NCBI RefSeq assembly: GCF_900107395.1
Contig: NZ_FNPW01000009.1
Location: 231,525 to 295,524, forward strand
Direction: 5' to 3'
DNA from: Pseudomonas sp. NFIX28
GTDB taxonomy: Bacteria > Pseudomonadota > Gammaproteobacteria > Pseudomonadales > Pseudomonadaceae
DNA: 64,000 nucleotides
The stretch's first letter is position 1, and every line of letters starts with the position of its first letter. This document shows positions 1-7,637 of this stretch, piece by piece. A program made the translations under genes and the position numbers. A model generated the notes under the pieces. It was not told the DNA's origin and searched no databases. It saw only the letters and a list, made by a program, of their open reading frames with translations.

Positions 1-268
1 AAGCCACATGGGCCTTGCCGATGAAGGGCAGCAGGTGATGTTCGCACAGGGAATAGAGTTCGATGTCGGCGACTATGACCATTTCATCGTTGTCGGAGGC
101 GAACAGCGCGCCATTGACCACCTCGTCCACCGACTGGCTGTAGCCATGACACAGGTACTGCATGGCCTTGGCCGCGCGTTGCGGGGTGTCGAGCAGGCCT
201 TCGCGCTCGGGGTCTTCGCCGAGACCCTTGAGGATCTCGCGGTAATGCTGGGGCAGGGAAAGAGTCAT
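1..268 (-). CDS. folE: GTP cyclohydrolase I, 5' part only
   Basis: Opens H4-folate/H4-monapterin synthesis by converting GTP to dihydroneopterin triphosphate in the cytosol. The first 89 codons are present; the 3' part lies beyond the left edge. The N-terminus reads MTLSLPQHYREILKGLGED and the visible zinc/active-site segment is SLCEHHLLPFIGKAH, whose Cys and following His match the family zinc ligands. The ATG at 268 is the only sensible start. folM lies 23 bp upstream on the same strand, so the two are probably co-transcribed as a pterin operon. In P. putida a folE copy has been reported as light-inducible, which fits the LOV/MerR genes close by. Confidence 0.93.
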   Translation of the reverse strand, partial: MTLSLPQHYREILKGLGEDPEREGLLDTPQRAAKAMQYLCHGYSQSVDEVVNGALFASDNDEMVIVADIELYSLCEHHLLPFIGKAHVA

Positions 269-291
269 GCAACGTCCTCGCGGGGGAAGCC

Positions 292-1002
292 TTACTTGAG
301 GTGCCGCCCGCCATTGACGGTCAGGGTCGTGCCGGTGACATAAGGGTTGTCGAGCAGATAGCGCAGGCTCTGGTAGATCACTTCGCTACCGGGCTCGATG
401 CCCAGGGCGGACTTGGCCAGGGCCTTGGCGCGGTACGCCGCGTCATCGTCGGGGTTGAACATTAACAGAGCCGGGGCGATGCCGTTGACCTTGATCGTTG
501 GCGCATATTTCGCCGCGAAGGACAGGGTCAGGCTGTCCAGGCCGGCCTTGGTGGCGCAATAGGCGATGTGCTTGCTGCTGCCGCGGCGCGTGACGTCGTC
601 GCCGATATGCACGATGTCGGCGGGGCTTGCGCGCAGCAGCAGGTCGGCGCAGTGCAGGTTGATCAGGTACGGCGCGAGCATGTGCACGCTGAACATGTCG
701 GCAAAGGCCGCGCCTTCCTGGCCGGGTATTTCCTCCAGCCATTGCGAGGCGTTGTGCACGATGGCCCGCAGGCTGTCGGTGTGCTCATGCAGCTCGGCGA
801 TGAAATCCTGGATCCCGGCTTCGCTGGAGAAGTCGGCAAACAGGGCGACGGCGCCACGCTCGCGCAAGGTCTGCACGCCGGGGCGTTCGGTGCGATAGCT
901 GACGATCACCCGGTGGCCGTCTTCCAGCAGGCGCAATGCGCAATGCAGGCCGACACGCTGGCCAGCGCCGGTGATGAGGATCGGGGCAGGGGACATAGTC
1001 AT
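292..1002 (-). CDS. folM: dihydromonapterin reductase FolM (SDR)
   Basis: NAD(P)H-dependent short-chain reductase that turns dihydromonapterin into tetrahydromonapterin, the pterin cofactor used for example by phenylalanine hydroxylase. The 236-aa protein begins MTMSPAPILITGAGQRVGL (Rossmann glycine motif TGAGQRVG) and carries the SDR catalytic pair in YCATKAG. The C-terminus TGTTLTVNGGRHLK is the usual SDR end. A longer open frame runs upstream to 1206, but the Rossmann strand starts right after the ATG at 1002; the ATG at 996 is an alternative. It lies just upstream of folE in the same direction, which supports FolM over other SDRs. Confidence 0.9.
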   Translation of the reverse strand: MTMSPAPILITGAGQRVGLHCALRLLEDGHRVIVSYRTERPGVQTLRERGAVALFADFSSEAGIQDFIAELHEHTDSLRAIVHNASQWLEEIPGQEGAAFADMFSVHMLAPYLINLHCADLLLRASPADIVHIGDDVTRRGSSKHIAYCATKAGLDSLTLSFAAKYAPTIKVNGIAPALLMFNPDDDAAYRAKALAKSALGIEPGSEVIYQSLRYLLDNPYVTGTTLTVNGGRHLK

Positions 1003-1157
1003 GAACGGCTCGCGTCGCGGGTAGAGCAAAACTATACCAGCGCGGTGCGCGGTTCGCCGATTCCGGCTGCGGTCGCCGGCGCGGGCCTGGCCGCGATGAA
1101 CGGTAACGCGGCCTGACAGGCAGGCCGCGGCGCAGCCATCGCGGGCAGGCCTCGCTC

Positions 1158-1715
1158 CTACGGGGCGGTCGTCGGCAGCGGACGGGCGGTGGTGCCATTG
1201 AGCCACCCGGCCAACAGGCGGGTGGAAAGCGGAATGAACCAGTACACCATCAACGGCGTCAGGGCCAGGGTGCTGACCAGCACGCGCGGCACCAGGCTGA
1301 GGTCGGCCAGCAGCGGGTTGAGGATGAAGTTGAAAATCAGCGACACCGGGAAGAACGCCAGCCAGATGGCCACCGCCTGTTTCCAGCGCGGAGGGCGCTG
1401 GCCGGCCGTGCCGAACCAGCCATCGATGCCGCTGACGCGGTGCTCATGAGGGTGGGCGAACAGGTCGCTGCCGCGGGCCAGCCAGGCCGTGCGCGAGGCG
1501 GAGTGCTCCCAGACGTGCAGGGTCTGCTCGTCGGCGAAGCGGAAAATGATCTGGAATTCGTCATCGTCGGGCGGCGGAGCAAGCACGCCGGAGCCCAGGT
1601 AACCGGGAAAGTCGGTGGCCAGCTGTTCGCCTTCGCGCAGCCAGGCGATCAGGTCCTGGTAACGGCCATCGGCGACACGTCGGGCGACCATCAGGGTGAC
1701 GGGTGAGGTAGACAT
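1158..1715 (-). CDS. antibiotic biosynthesis monooxygenase (ABM) domain membrane protein
   Basis: 185 aa. The first ~95 residues form an ABM-type ferredoxin-like domain (VTLMVARRVADGRYQDLIAW, then a WEHSASRTAWL helix). The last ~75 residues hold about three hydrophobic helices (AIWLAFFPVSLIFNFILNPLL and onward), so the domain is tethered to the inner membrane. The ATG at 1715 is preceded by ACGGAGAT, a good ribosome site; the open frame extends upstream to 1877 without one. The substrate is unknown. It is divergent from the MerR regulator at 1929 across a 213-bp gap, so co-regulation with the neighbouring light-response genes is possible but unproven. Confidence 0.75.
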   Translation of the reverse strand: MSTSPVTLMVARRVADGRYQDLIAWLREGEQLATDFPGYLGSGVLAPPPDDDEFQIIFRFADEQTLHVWEHSASRTAWLARGSDLFAHPHEHRVSGIDGWFGTAGQRPPRWKQAVAIWLAFFPVSLIFNFILNPLLADLSLVPRVLVSTLALTPLMVYWFIPLSTRLLAGWLNGTTARPLPTTAP

Positions 1716-1862
1716 TATGTATCTCCGTAAAGCCAATGCGCTGCCTGGATAAGGCTGGACGCCGGACGCAGCACCGGGGTGTTGGGCTGCGTCTTGAAAA
1801 CAAGCAAGGATTATTCCTGATTGTGACAAATACACCAGAGGCAGCGGTCGATTCGTCCTGTG

Positions 1863-1893
1863 TTGAAGAACTGTCACCGAGGCGGAGTAGAAT
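1863..1893 (+). promoter_or_regulatory. putative promoter of the MerR gene with a 19-bp spacer
   Basis: TTGAAG at 1863-1868 and TAGAAT at 1888-1893 are separated by 19 bp. Over-long 19-20 bp spacers are the hallmark of promoters activated by MerR-family proteins through DNA untwisting, so this fits autoregulation of the gene starting at 1929. Identified by eye only. Confidence 0.4.
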
Positions 1894-1928
1894 GGCCGCT
1901 ACTTTGTCCTTCGGTGTTTTCTGCCCAG

Positions 1929-2888
1929 ATGCCCGTCATTACTGAACTTGCCCGCCCGACACAGCCCCTCGACCCATCCTCGCAGGACGATCTGTTTCCG
2001 ATTCGGGAAGTTTCACGGCTCACGGGAATCAATCCCGTGACCCTGCGGGCCTGGGAGCGCCGCTACGGGTTGATCCAGCCGACGTGCACCGAAAGTGGGC
2101 ACCGCCTGTATTCCATGCACGATGTCGAGACGGTGCGCGAGATCCTCGGCTGGATCGAGCGTGGCGTCGCGGTCAGCAAGGTCGGCAAGATCCTCGCCAA
2201 GACCCGGGCCGCCCGCGAGGCGCCGCAGGCCCAGGCCAGCGAGCGCGAATCGACCGACTACCTGCAATGGCAGGGGCAGCTCAAGCGCGCGGTCGGCGGG
2301 TTCGACGAGCCGCACCTGGAGCGGCTGTACGGCCAGATATTCTCCAGCTATTCGCTGTCGGTGGTGTTCCAGGACATTCTCATGCCGTTCTGGCGGCAGC
2401 TGGCGCAGCACCAGGAGCCTTACGGCCATACCAGCGAATGGCTGTTTTTCGACCAATTCCTGCGTGCGCGGATTTCCCAGCGCCTGCTGTTGCAGCGTGG
2501 CCACCAGCCGCGCCCGGTATTGCTGGCGGCGCTTGCCGGGCAATGTCGCGAGCTGGAGCTGCTGGTGGCGGCGCTGATGCTGGGCAGTGCCGAGGTGGAA
2601 ATCAGGGTGCTGGCGCTGGGGCAGCCGTTCGATGAGCTGACCCTGGTGTGCGAGAAGATCAAGCCTCGGGCGCTGGTGTTGTTTTCCAGTCACGCCCCCG
2701 CGCCGGAGCTGCCTCGACGCTTGAACCGCCTGGCGCTGACCCTGGATTGTCCACTGCTGCTGGCGGGGGATGTCGCCGAATTGGCCCAGGACAGCCTGAG
2801 CGCTTCGCCGGTGGGCTGCCTGGGCAATGAGGGGCGTTTGATGATGCAGCGCCTGCGGCAATTTCTTAGCGGCACGCTCGATACCTGA
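1929..2888 (+). CDS. MerR-family regulator with degenerate B12-binding domain (class II LitR / PplR-like)
   Basis: 319 aa. Residues ~19-90 form a MerR winged helix (FPIREVSRLTGINPVTLRAWERRYGL). The C-terminal ~200 residues have the layout of the cobalamin-binding fold of CarH/LitR photoreceptors. At the position of the cobalamin-ligating DxHxxG motif it reads AGQCRELELL, with no histidine, so it should not bind B12. This is the signature of class II LitR, which in P. putida (PplR) is controlled through a short LOV protein rather than B12. The LOV gene is one gene away (3575-4048). The ATG at 1929 was chosen because the MerR domain begins shortly after it. Targets in relatives include photolyase and folE; here folE/folM are 1-2 kb away. 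Confidence 0.82.
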   Translation: MPVITELARPTQPLDPSSQDDLFPIREVSRLTGINPVTLRAWERRYGLIQPTCTESGHRLYSMHDVETVREILGWIERGVAVSKVGKILAKTRAAREAPQAQASERESTDYLQWQGQLKRAVGGFDEPHLERLYGQIFSSYSLSVVFQDILMPFWRQLAQHQEPYGHTSEWLFFDQFLRARISQRLLLQRGHQPRPVLLAALAGQCRELELLVAALMLGSAEVEIRVLALGQPFDELTLVCEKIKPRALVLFSSHAPAPELPRRLNRLALTLDCPLLLAGDVAELAQDSLSASPVGCLGNEGRLMMQRLRQFLSGTLDT

Positions 2889-2917
2889 GCCTTGCCCAGG
2901 CCGCTAAAAGCGCGATT

Positions 2918-3523
2918 TCAGACGTGTAGGCTGGGGTGTGCCAGGCGGTGCTGCTGCAGGATGAACTGGCGCAGGCGCTCGGTTTCATCCTTGTCGCTCT
3001 GGCTCAGCTGATAGGCATAGAAGCCGGCTTCGGTCTGGCGTTCGAGCCGGCCGCGCAGGGCAATGCGCTCATAGCCCGAGGGGCTGAACCACTGGGCGAA
3101 CTGCTTCGGCGGTTTGGTCCGGTTGCGAATCTCCAGCAACACCCCGCTGAACGACACTTCATGCACCCAATACGCGGTGGGCTGGCCCCTGGCATTCTCC
3201 AGCGCCACCGGCTCGTCCAGCGTCAGGCGCCATGGGCGGACCATCGGCCCGTCCTCGAAGATGCTCGGCACGCCCAGGCGCAGGTGCAGGGCATGGAATT
3301 CGTCTTCCACCAGGTGCAGGGGAAAGGTCATCTGCTGGTTTTCAAAATGCGCCTGGATGGTCACCTGCTCGTTGGCCGCCAGGCGGGTGAGCAGGTCGCG
3401 GATCTGCGAGCCCCCGTTGACCAGCAGGCTCGAGTTCGCATCCCGCACGTTGAGTTGCGGGTTGTGCTGCATGGTCTGAATGAAGTCCAGTTCATCCTGG
3501 GTGAGGAGAGCGTCACGGCGCAT
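2918..3523 (-). CDS. PilZ-like domain protein
   Basis: 201 aa, probably cytosolic, with a YcgR-like plan: an N-terminal beta domain (residues ~25-105) and a C-terminal PilZ-like barrel opening at RPWRL. The c-di-GMP motif RxxxR...[D/N]xSxxG is only partly kept: HEVSFSGVLLEI has SxSG but Glu-Val where Asp/Asn-x is expected, so ligand binding is uncertain. The ATG at 3523 (MRRDALLTQ) was chosen; an in-frame TTG at 3574 would almost touch the LOV stop codon. It lies between the LOV and MerR genes and may be co-transcribed with LOV, hinting at a link between light and surface behaviour. Confidence 0.6.
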   Translation of the reverse strand: MRRDALLTQDELDFIQTMQHNPQLNVRDANSSLLVNGGSQIRDLLTRLAANEQVTIQAHFENQQMTFPLHLVEDEFHALHLRLGVPSIFEDGPMVRPWRLTLDEPVALENARGQPTAYWVHEVSFSGVLLEIRNRTKPPKQFAQWFSPSGYERIALRGRLERQTEAGFYAYQLSQSDKDETERLRQFILQQHRLAHPSLHV

Positions 3524-3574
3524 GATGGAGCTCGAGAAAGTTACGGAATCATTGGTGATTAAGTGTACTGACAA

Positions 3575-4048
3575 CTAATTCGACATCTTGTTAGAGCCGC
3601 TCGTCGCCTGGAAAACGGCGAGTTCCGCGCGGGCTTCGGCCAACTCCTTTTCCACCTGCGCCAGCCGTTGCTGGACCTTGACCTGGGTGGTCACGTCTTT
3701 CTGCACACCGACGAAATAGGTCAGCTGGTCGCTTTCGTTGAACACCGGGGTGATCGACAGCTCATTCCAGAAGGGGCTGCCGTCCTTGCGGTAGTTGCGC
3801 AACACCTGGCGGCAGGGCTGGCCGCTATCCAAGGCCTGGCGAATCAGCGCGATTGCCGGCTGGTCGCGGTCGCCGGACTGGAGAAAGCGGCAATCCTGGT
3901 AAAGCACCTCGTCGGCGCTGTAGCCGGTGAGCCGTTCGAATGCCGGGTTGACGTAAATGATGATGTTGTCTTCGCCTTCCTGTTCGGCGACGACTATCCC
4001 GTCGTTGGAGGCGTTGATCACCAGTTGCAGCAGGTGGGCGTTGATCAT
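3575..4048 (-). CDS. short LOV blue-light photoreceptor (PpSB1-LOV / PplS type)
   Basis: 157 aa, one flavin-binding LOV (PAS) domain followed by a C-terminal coiled-coil helix (VQQRLAQVEKELAEARAELA) and no output domain. The photoactive motif is YQDCRFLQ with the adduct-forming cysteine at residue 53, the same number as in P. putida PpSB1-LOV. The flavin-contact segment NYRKDGSPFWNEL is complete. Such short LOV proteins signal by protein contact; in P. putida the partner is class II LitR (PplR), and its counterpart is at 1929-2888. The ATG at 4048 is the family start; the open frame extends further upstream without similarity. Confidence 0.9.
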   Translation of the reverse strand: MINAHLLQLVINASNDGIVVAEQEGEDNIIIYVNPAFERLTGYSADEVLYQDCRFLQSGDRDQPAIALIRQALDSGQPCRQVLRNYRKDGSPFWNELSITPVFNESDQLTYFVGVQKDVTTQVKVQQRLAQVEKELAEARAELAVFQATSGSNKMSN

Positions 4049-4203
4049 CGGAGGCTTCCGCAGTCGATCGGCAAGTGGCGGCAATTCTAAGACATGGCGC
4101 GAAGCTGTCCACTGGCCATTATTGGTAAATCGCGCGTCAAGGCTGGATTTTTTGGTGCAGCTGTTAATATCCCACTCTTTTACTCAGCTTCAGGAACAGA
4201 TTG

Positions 4204-4659
4204 ATGAAAGTCGCCATCCTTTCCGGCTCGGTGTACGGCACGGCTGAAGAAGTCGCCCGGCACGCCGCCAAGCTCCTCAATGCCGCAGGTTTCGAGACCT
4301 GGCACAACCCGCACGCGACCCTGGCGGACCTCCAGGCATTCGGCCCCGAGGCCTTCCTGGCCGTGACCTCGACCACCGGCATGGGTGAGCTGCCGGACAA
4401 CCTGCTGCCGCTGTATTCGGCCATTCGCGATCAACTGCCGGCGGCCTGGCGCGGTCTGCCGGGCGCGGTGCTCGGCCTGGGCGATTCGAGCTATGGCGAC
4501 ACTTTCTGTGGCGGTGGCGAGCAGATGCGCGAGCTGTTCGCCGAGCTGGGCGTGCGTGAAGTGCTGGCAATGCTGCGCCTGGACGCCAGCGAAAGCGTGA
4601 CCCCGGAAACCGACGCCGAGCCTTGGCTGGCCGAGTTGATCAGCGCTCTGCGCGGCTGA
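4204..4659 (+). CDS. flavodoxin (MioC-like)
   Basis: 151-aa single-domain FMN electron carrier. The phosphate loop is SGSVYGTAEEVA at the N-terminus and the second flavin loop is GLGDSSYGDTFCGGG, both as in MioC/flavodoxin. The protein is soluble. ATG at 4204 follows AGGAACAG; an in-frame TTG directly before it is unlikely. Its 3' end overlaps the convergent cidR-like gene by 20 bp. Whether it reduces a light-locus enzyme such as a monooxygenase is speculation. Confidence 0.88.
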   Translation: MKVAILSGSVYGTAEEVARHAAKLLNAAGFETWHNPHATLADLQAFGPEAFLAVTSTTGMGELPDNLLPLYSAIRDQLPAAWRGLPGAVLGLGDSSYGDTFCGGGEQMRELFAELGVREVLAMLRLDASESVTPETDAEPWLAELISALRG

Positions 4660-5536
4660 CCGGGCGCTCGCGCAGAAGCGTAAGCCAGGCTTGCGCGGCC
4701 TTGGACAGATAGGCGCCCTGACGCCAGATGAAAGCGATGTCCCAGCGCAGGTAGCCGGGCGCTTTCAGCGTCAGGCGCACCACGCCGGGCCGCACCAGGC
4801 CGCGCGCCACCACGCTGGGCAACAGCACCACGCCCTGGCCGGCGGCCACCAGCGCGGCAAGAAAGTCCGCCTGGCCGCTGCGCCCACCTTCCTTCGGGGT
4901 GAACCCCACCTGCTGACAGGCCTGCAACAACCGGTCGTTGAGCACAAAGCTGCGTTGATAGAGCAGGAACGGCGTGTCCGCCAACTCTTCGAGGCGCACC
5001 TGGGCCTTGGCGGCCAACGGATGATCGGCCGGTAGCAAGGCATCCAGCGGTTCGTCGCAAAAGGGCTGGTAGGCGAATGCCGGGTCTTTGGGCGTCAGGC
5101 TGCCGCCGATCTCCAGCTCACCGTTGAGCACCGCTTGTTCGATGTTCAGGCTGCCGCCTTCGAGCAGTTGCACGCTGATGTTCGGATAACGCCGGCGGTA
5201 CTCGGCGAACAGGCCGGCGAACAGCGCGTCGCTACCCAGCAGGGGCAGGCCCAGGCGCAACTCGCCGCGGGCCAGTTGGCTCAGGTCGTCGAGCTCGCTG
5301 AGCAGCTCGTTGCGCAGGCGCAGCATGCCTTCGGCACGTTGCAGCACCACGCTGCCGGCGGCGGTGAGGTGAATGTGCGAACCCTGGCGATCCAGCAGCG
5401 GGGTACCCAGGCTCTGCTCCAGCTGGGCGATCTGCTTGCTGACCGCCGACTGGCTGATGTGCAGGGTCTTGGCGGCCTGGGTGAAACCGCCCTGGTGAAT
5501 CACTTCGACAAAACTGCGCAGCTGTTTGAAGTCCAT
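4640..5536 (-). CDS. cidR: LysR-type regulator CidR
   Basis: 298 aa. N-terminal LysR winged helix at residues ~1-60 (FTQAAKTLHISQSAVSKQIAQLEQ) and a substrate-binding-like effector domain to the end. It is divergent from cidA (5642), the standard cidR-cidAB arrangement in which CidR activates the holin-like genes in response to acetate/overflow metabolism. The ATG at 5536 is exactly at the first residue of the LysR domain. A 15-bp dyad with T-N11-A geometry lies in the gap. Confidence 0.85.
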   Translation of the reverse strand: MDFKQLRSFVEVIHQGGFTQAAKTLHISQSAVSKQIAQLEQSLGTPLLDRQGSHIHLTAAGSVVLQRAEGMLRLRNELLSELDDLSQLARGELRLGLPLLGSDALFAGLFAEYRRRYPNISVQLLEGGSLNIEQAVLNGELEIGGSLTPKDPAFAYQPFCDEPLDALLPADHPLAAKAQVRLEELADTPFLLYQRSFVLNDRLLQACQQVGFTPKEGGRSGQADFLAALVAAGQGVVLLPSVVARGLVRPGVVRLTLKAPGYLRWDIAFIWRQGAYLSKAAQAWLTLLRERPVSRAER

Positions 5537-5552
5537 GGGGAGTCCGTGCGAA

Positions 5553-5567
5553 ATTCCAATTTGGAAT
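5553..5567 (+). promoter_or_regulatory. LysR-type operator (T-N11-A dyad) between cidR and cidA
   Basis: ATTCCA-ATT-TGGAAT is a perfect 6-3-6 inverted repeat containing T-N11-A, the LysR consensus form. It lies 17 bp upstream of the cidR start and about 75 bp upstream of cidA, as expected for an autoregulated activator site. Confidence 0.55.
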
Positions 5568-5600
5568 GGCTTCAAGTCTAACAATTCGCTTCGGTGATGG

Positions 5601-5627
5601 CAGGCCCTTGCATAAAATGCAGGCCTG
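5601..5627 (+). promoter_or_regulatory. hairpin/dyad in the cidA leader
   Basis: CAGGCC, then TGCAT-AAA-ATGCA, then GGCCTG form a nested inverted repeat with a CT bulge, ending 14 bp before the cidA ATG. It may be a second regulator site or a leader hairpin; TAAAAT inside it could also serve as a -10. Confidence 0.35.
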
Positions 5628-5641
5628 CGAGGACTGAATCC

Positions 5642-6028
5642 ATGAACGCTTCCACCTTTAAACACCTGGCGCGCCTGTTATCCGAACTGGCGGTGTTGCT
5701 GGCCATCTATCTGTTCGGCTGCCAGCTGGCCGGATGGCTGGCCTGGCCGATTCCAGGCGGGGTGATCGGGCTGGCCCTGCTGTTGCTGGCATTCGCCCTG
5801 GGCTGGGTCAAGCCGGCGGCGTTGCAGTTGGGCGCGGGCCTGCTGATGGCCGAGATGCTGCTGTTCTTCATTCCGGCGCTGATGAGCCTGCTCGATTACG
5901 GCGGCCTGCTGCGCCAGGACGGCTGGCGCATCCTCCTGGTGATTGGCGTCAGTACGCTGATGGTGATGCTGGTCACCGCGTTCACCGTGGAATGGGTGTG
6001 CCGCTGGAGAATGCGCCATGACGCTTGA
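5642..6028 (+). CDS. cidA: CidA/LrgA holin-like membrane protein
   Basis: 128 aa with about four transmembrane helices (LAVLLAIYLFGCQLAGWLAW, then GVIGLALLLLAFALG, LLMAEMLLFFIPALM, LLVIGVSTLMVMLVTAF). CidA/LrgA proteins are small holin-like inner-membrane proteins linked to programmed lysis and to transport of overflow metabolites. The last 11 bp overlap the start of cidB, so translation is coupled. Confidence 0.85.
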   Translation: MNASTFKHLARLLSELAVLLAIYLFGCQLAGWLAWPIPGGVIGLALLLLAFALGWVKPAALQLGAGLLMAEMLLFFIPALMSLLDYGGLLRQDGWRILLVIGVSTLMVMLVTAFTVEWVCRWRMRHDA

Positions 6029-6704
6029 GCCCATGCCGATGTTCTGGCTGCTGCTGACCCTTGCCGCCTATCTGTTCAGCCGCTGGATCTATCGGCGCAC
6101 CGGGCGCTACCTGCTGTCGCCGCTGATTTTGGTGCCGGCGCTGCTGCTGGCGATCGCCGTGCCGCTGCACACCGCCTATGCCGAATATGCCGCCAACACC
6201 CATTGGTTGATGCTGGTGCTGGGGCCGGTCACCGTGGCCTTCGCGGTGCCGATCTGGCAGCAGCGGCACCTGTTGATGCGCCATTGGTCGGCATTGCTGT
6301 TGGGCATGCTGGCGGGCAGCGCGGCGTCGATTGCCAGCTCCTTTGGGCTGGCCCGGTTGCTGGCCCTGGACAGCTCGGTGACCCTGTCGCTGGTGCCGCG
6401 TTCGATCACCACCCCCTTTGCCATGCCGCTGGCCCATGACCTGGGCGGCGTGCCGGAATTGACGGCGGTGTTCGTGATGTTCACCGGGGTGTTCGGCGCC
6501 ATGCTCGGCGGTGTCCTGCTCAAGTGGCTGCCACTGCGCAGCGCCCTGGCCCGTGGGGCTCTGTTCGGGGTGGGGGCCCACGGCGCCGGGGTCAGCCGCG
6601 CCCATGAAGTCGGTGGCGAAGAGGGCTCCGTGGCGGGGCTGGTGATGGTCCTGACGGGCCTGCTGAACCTGTTCGCCGCTCCTTTATTGGCGTCGTTGCT
6701 TTGA
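6018..6704 (+). CDS. cidB: CidB/LrgB membrane protein
   Basis: 228 aa, polytopic inner-membrane protein of the LrgB family with about six helices. The conserved block SLVPRSITTPFAMPLAHDLGGVPELTAVFV is present (positions ~6388-6475), and the C-terminal GVGAHGAGVSRAHEVGGEEG is family-typical. It is translated with CidA from the overlapping ATG at 6018. Family length is about 230 aa, so the gene is intact. Confidence 0.87.
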   Translation: MTLEPMPMFWLLLTLAAYLFSRWIYRRTGRYLLSPLILVPALLLAIAVPLHTAYAEYAANTHWLMLVLGPVTVAFAVPIWQQRHLLMRHWSALLLGMLAGSAASIASSFGLARLLALDSSVTLSLVPRSITTPFAMPLAHDLGGVPELTAVFVMFTGVFGAMLGGVLLKWLPLRSALARGALFGVGAHGAGVSRAHEVGGEEGSVAGLVMVLTGLLNLFAAPLLASLL

Positions 6705-6736
6705 CGATCGGGGAGGCGATTGCAACTAAACCGACC

Positions 6737-6755
6737 ACTGACCCGTTCGGTCAGT
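6737..6755 (+). promoter_or_regulatory. inverted repeat, TetR-type operator candidate
   Basis: ACTGACC-CGTTC-GGTCAGT is a perfect 7-5-7 dyad 100 bp upstream of the class II aldolase start. Its size and GACC/GGTC core resemble TetR-family operators. No TetR gene lies in the window next to it, so the regulator would act in trans. Confidence 0.5.
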
Positions 6756-6854
6756 AAGCTGGCTGCCAATGCAACTACCCGATCCCTGACGGCTGACTAG
6801 ACTGACTCCACGTCTGAAAAAATAATAAAAACTGCCGTCACTGAGGTCCTTGCC

Positions 6855-7637
6855 GTGAGCCTATCCTCCGTTCAGTCGACATCGAGTGTGAAAGACCAGG
6901 TCAGCGCCGCCGAATGGCAGGCCCGCGTCGATCTGGCCGCCTGCTACCGCCTGGTGGCGATGCATGGCTGGGACGATTTGATCTTCACCCACATCTCCGC
7001 CAAGGTTCCTGGCACCGAAGATTTCCTGATCAACCCGTTCGGCCTGATGTTCCATGAGATCACCGCTTCGAGTCTGGTGAAGGTCGATCAGGCCGGCAAC
7101 AAGCTGATGGACAGCCCCTACGAGATCAACCCGGCCGGCTACACCATCCACAGCGCCGTGCATGAGGTGCGGCACGATGTGGCGTGCGTGCTGCACACCC
7201 ATACCGCGGCCGGGGTCGCGGTGTCCGCCCAGCAGCAAGGGGTGTTGCCCATCAGCCAGCAGTCGCTGTTCGTGCTGTCGAGCCTGGCCTATCACGCCTA
7301 TGAAGGCGTGGCCCTGAACCACGAGGAAAAGGCCCGGCTGCAGGCCGACCTGGGGGACTGCAATTTCCTCATGTTGCACAACCACGGCCTGCTGACCTGT
7401 GGCGGCACCATCGCCGATACCTTCCTGATGATGTTCACCTTCCAGCGCGCCTGCGAGATCCAGGTGCTGGCGCAGAACGGTGCGGCGCAGCTGATCGCCA
7501 TCGAACCGCAGATCCTGGCCGGGGCCCAGGCGATGATCGCCGGGGTCACCAAAAGCGCTCAAGGCATGGGCGGCGCGCTGGCATGGCCGGCCCTGCTGCG
7601 CAAACTCGATAAACAAGACGCGGGTTATAAAATCTGA
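6855..7637 (+). CDS. class II aldolase/adducin-domain protein
   Basis: 260 aa, cytosolic. The class II aldolase fold is seen in LAACYRLVAMHGWDDLIFTHIS, and the zinc-binding histidines are in VLHTHTAAG and LMLHNHGLLT. Family members are metal-dependent aldolases or decarboxylases of short sugars; the true substrate here is not known. Start is a GTG at 6855, preceded by GAGG at good distance; there is no better ATG. It is first in a probable operon, its stop overlapping the next start (TGATG). Confidence 0.82.
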   Translation: MSLSSVQSTSSVKDQVSAAEWQARVDLAACYRLVAMHGWDDLIFTHISAKVPGTEDFLINPFGLMFHEITASSLVKVDQAGNKLMDSPYEINPAGYTIHSAVHEVRHDVACVLHTHTAAGVAVSAQQQGVLPISQQSLFVLSSLAYHAYEGVALNHEEKARLQADLGDCNFLMLHNHGLLTCGGTIADTFLMMFTFQRACEIQVLAQNGAAQLIAIEPQILAGAQAMIAGVTKSAQGMGGALAWPALLRKLDKQDAGYKI

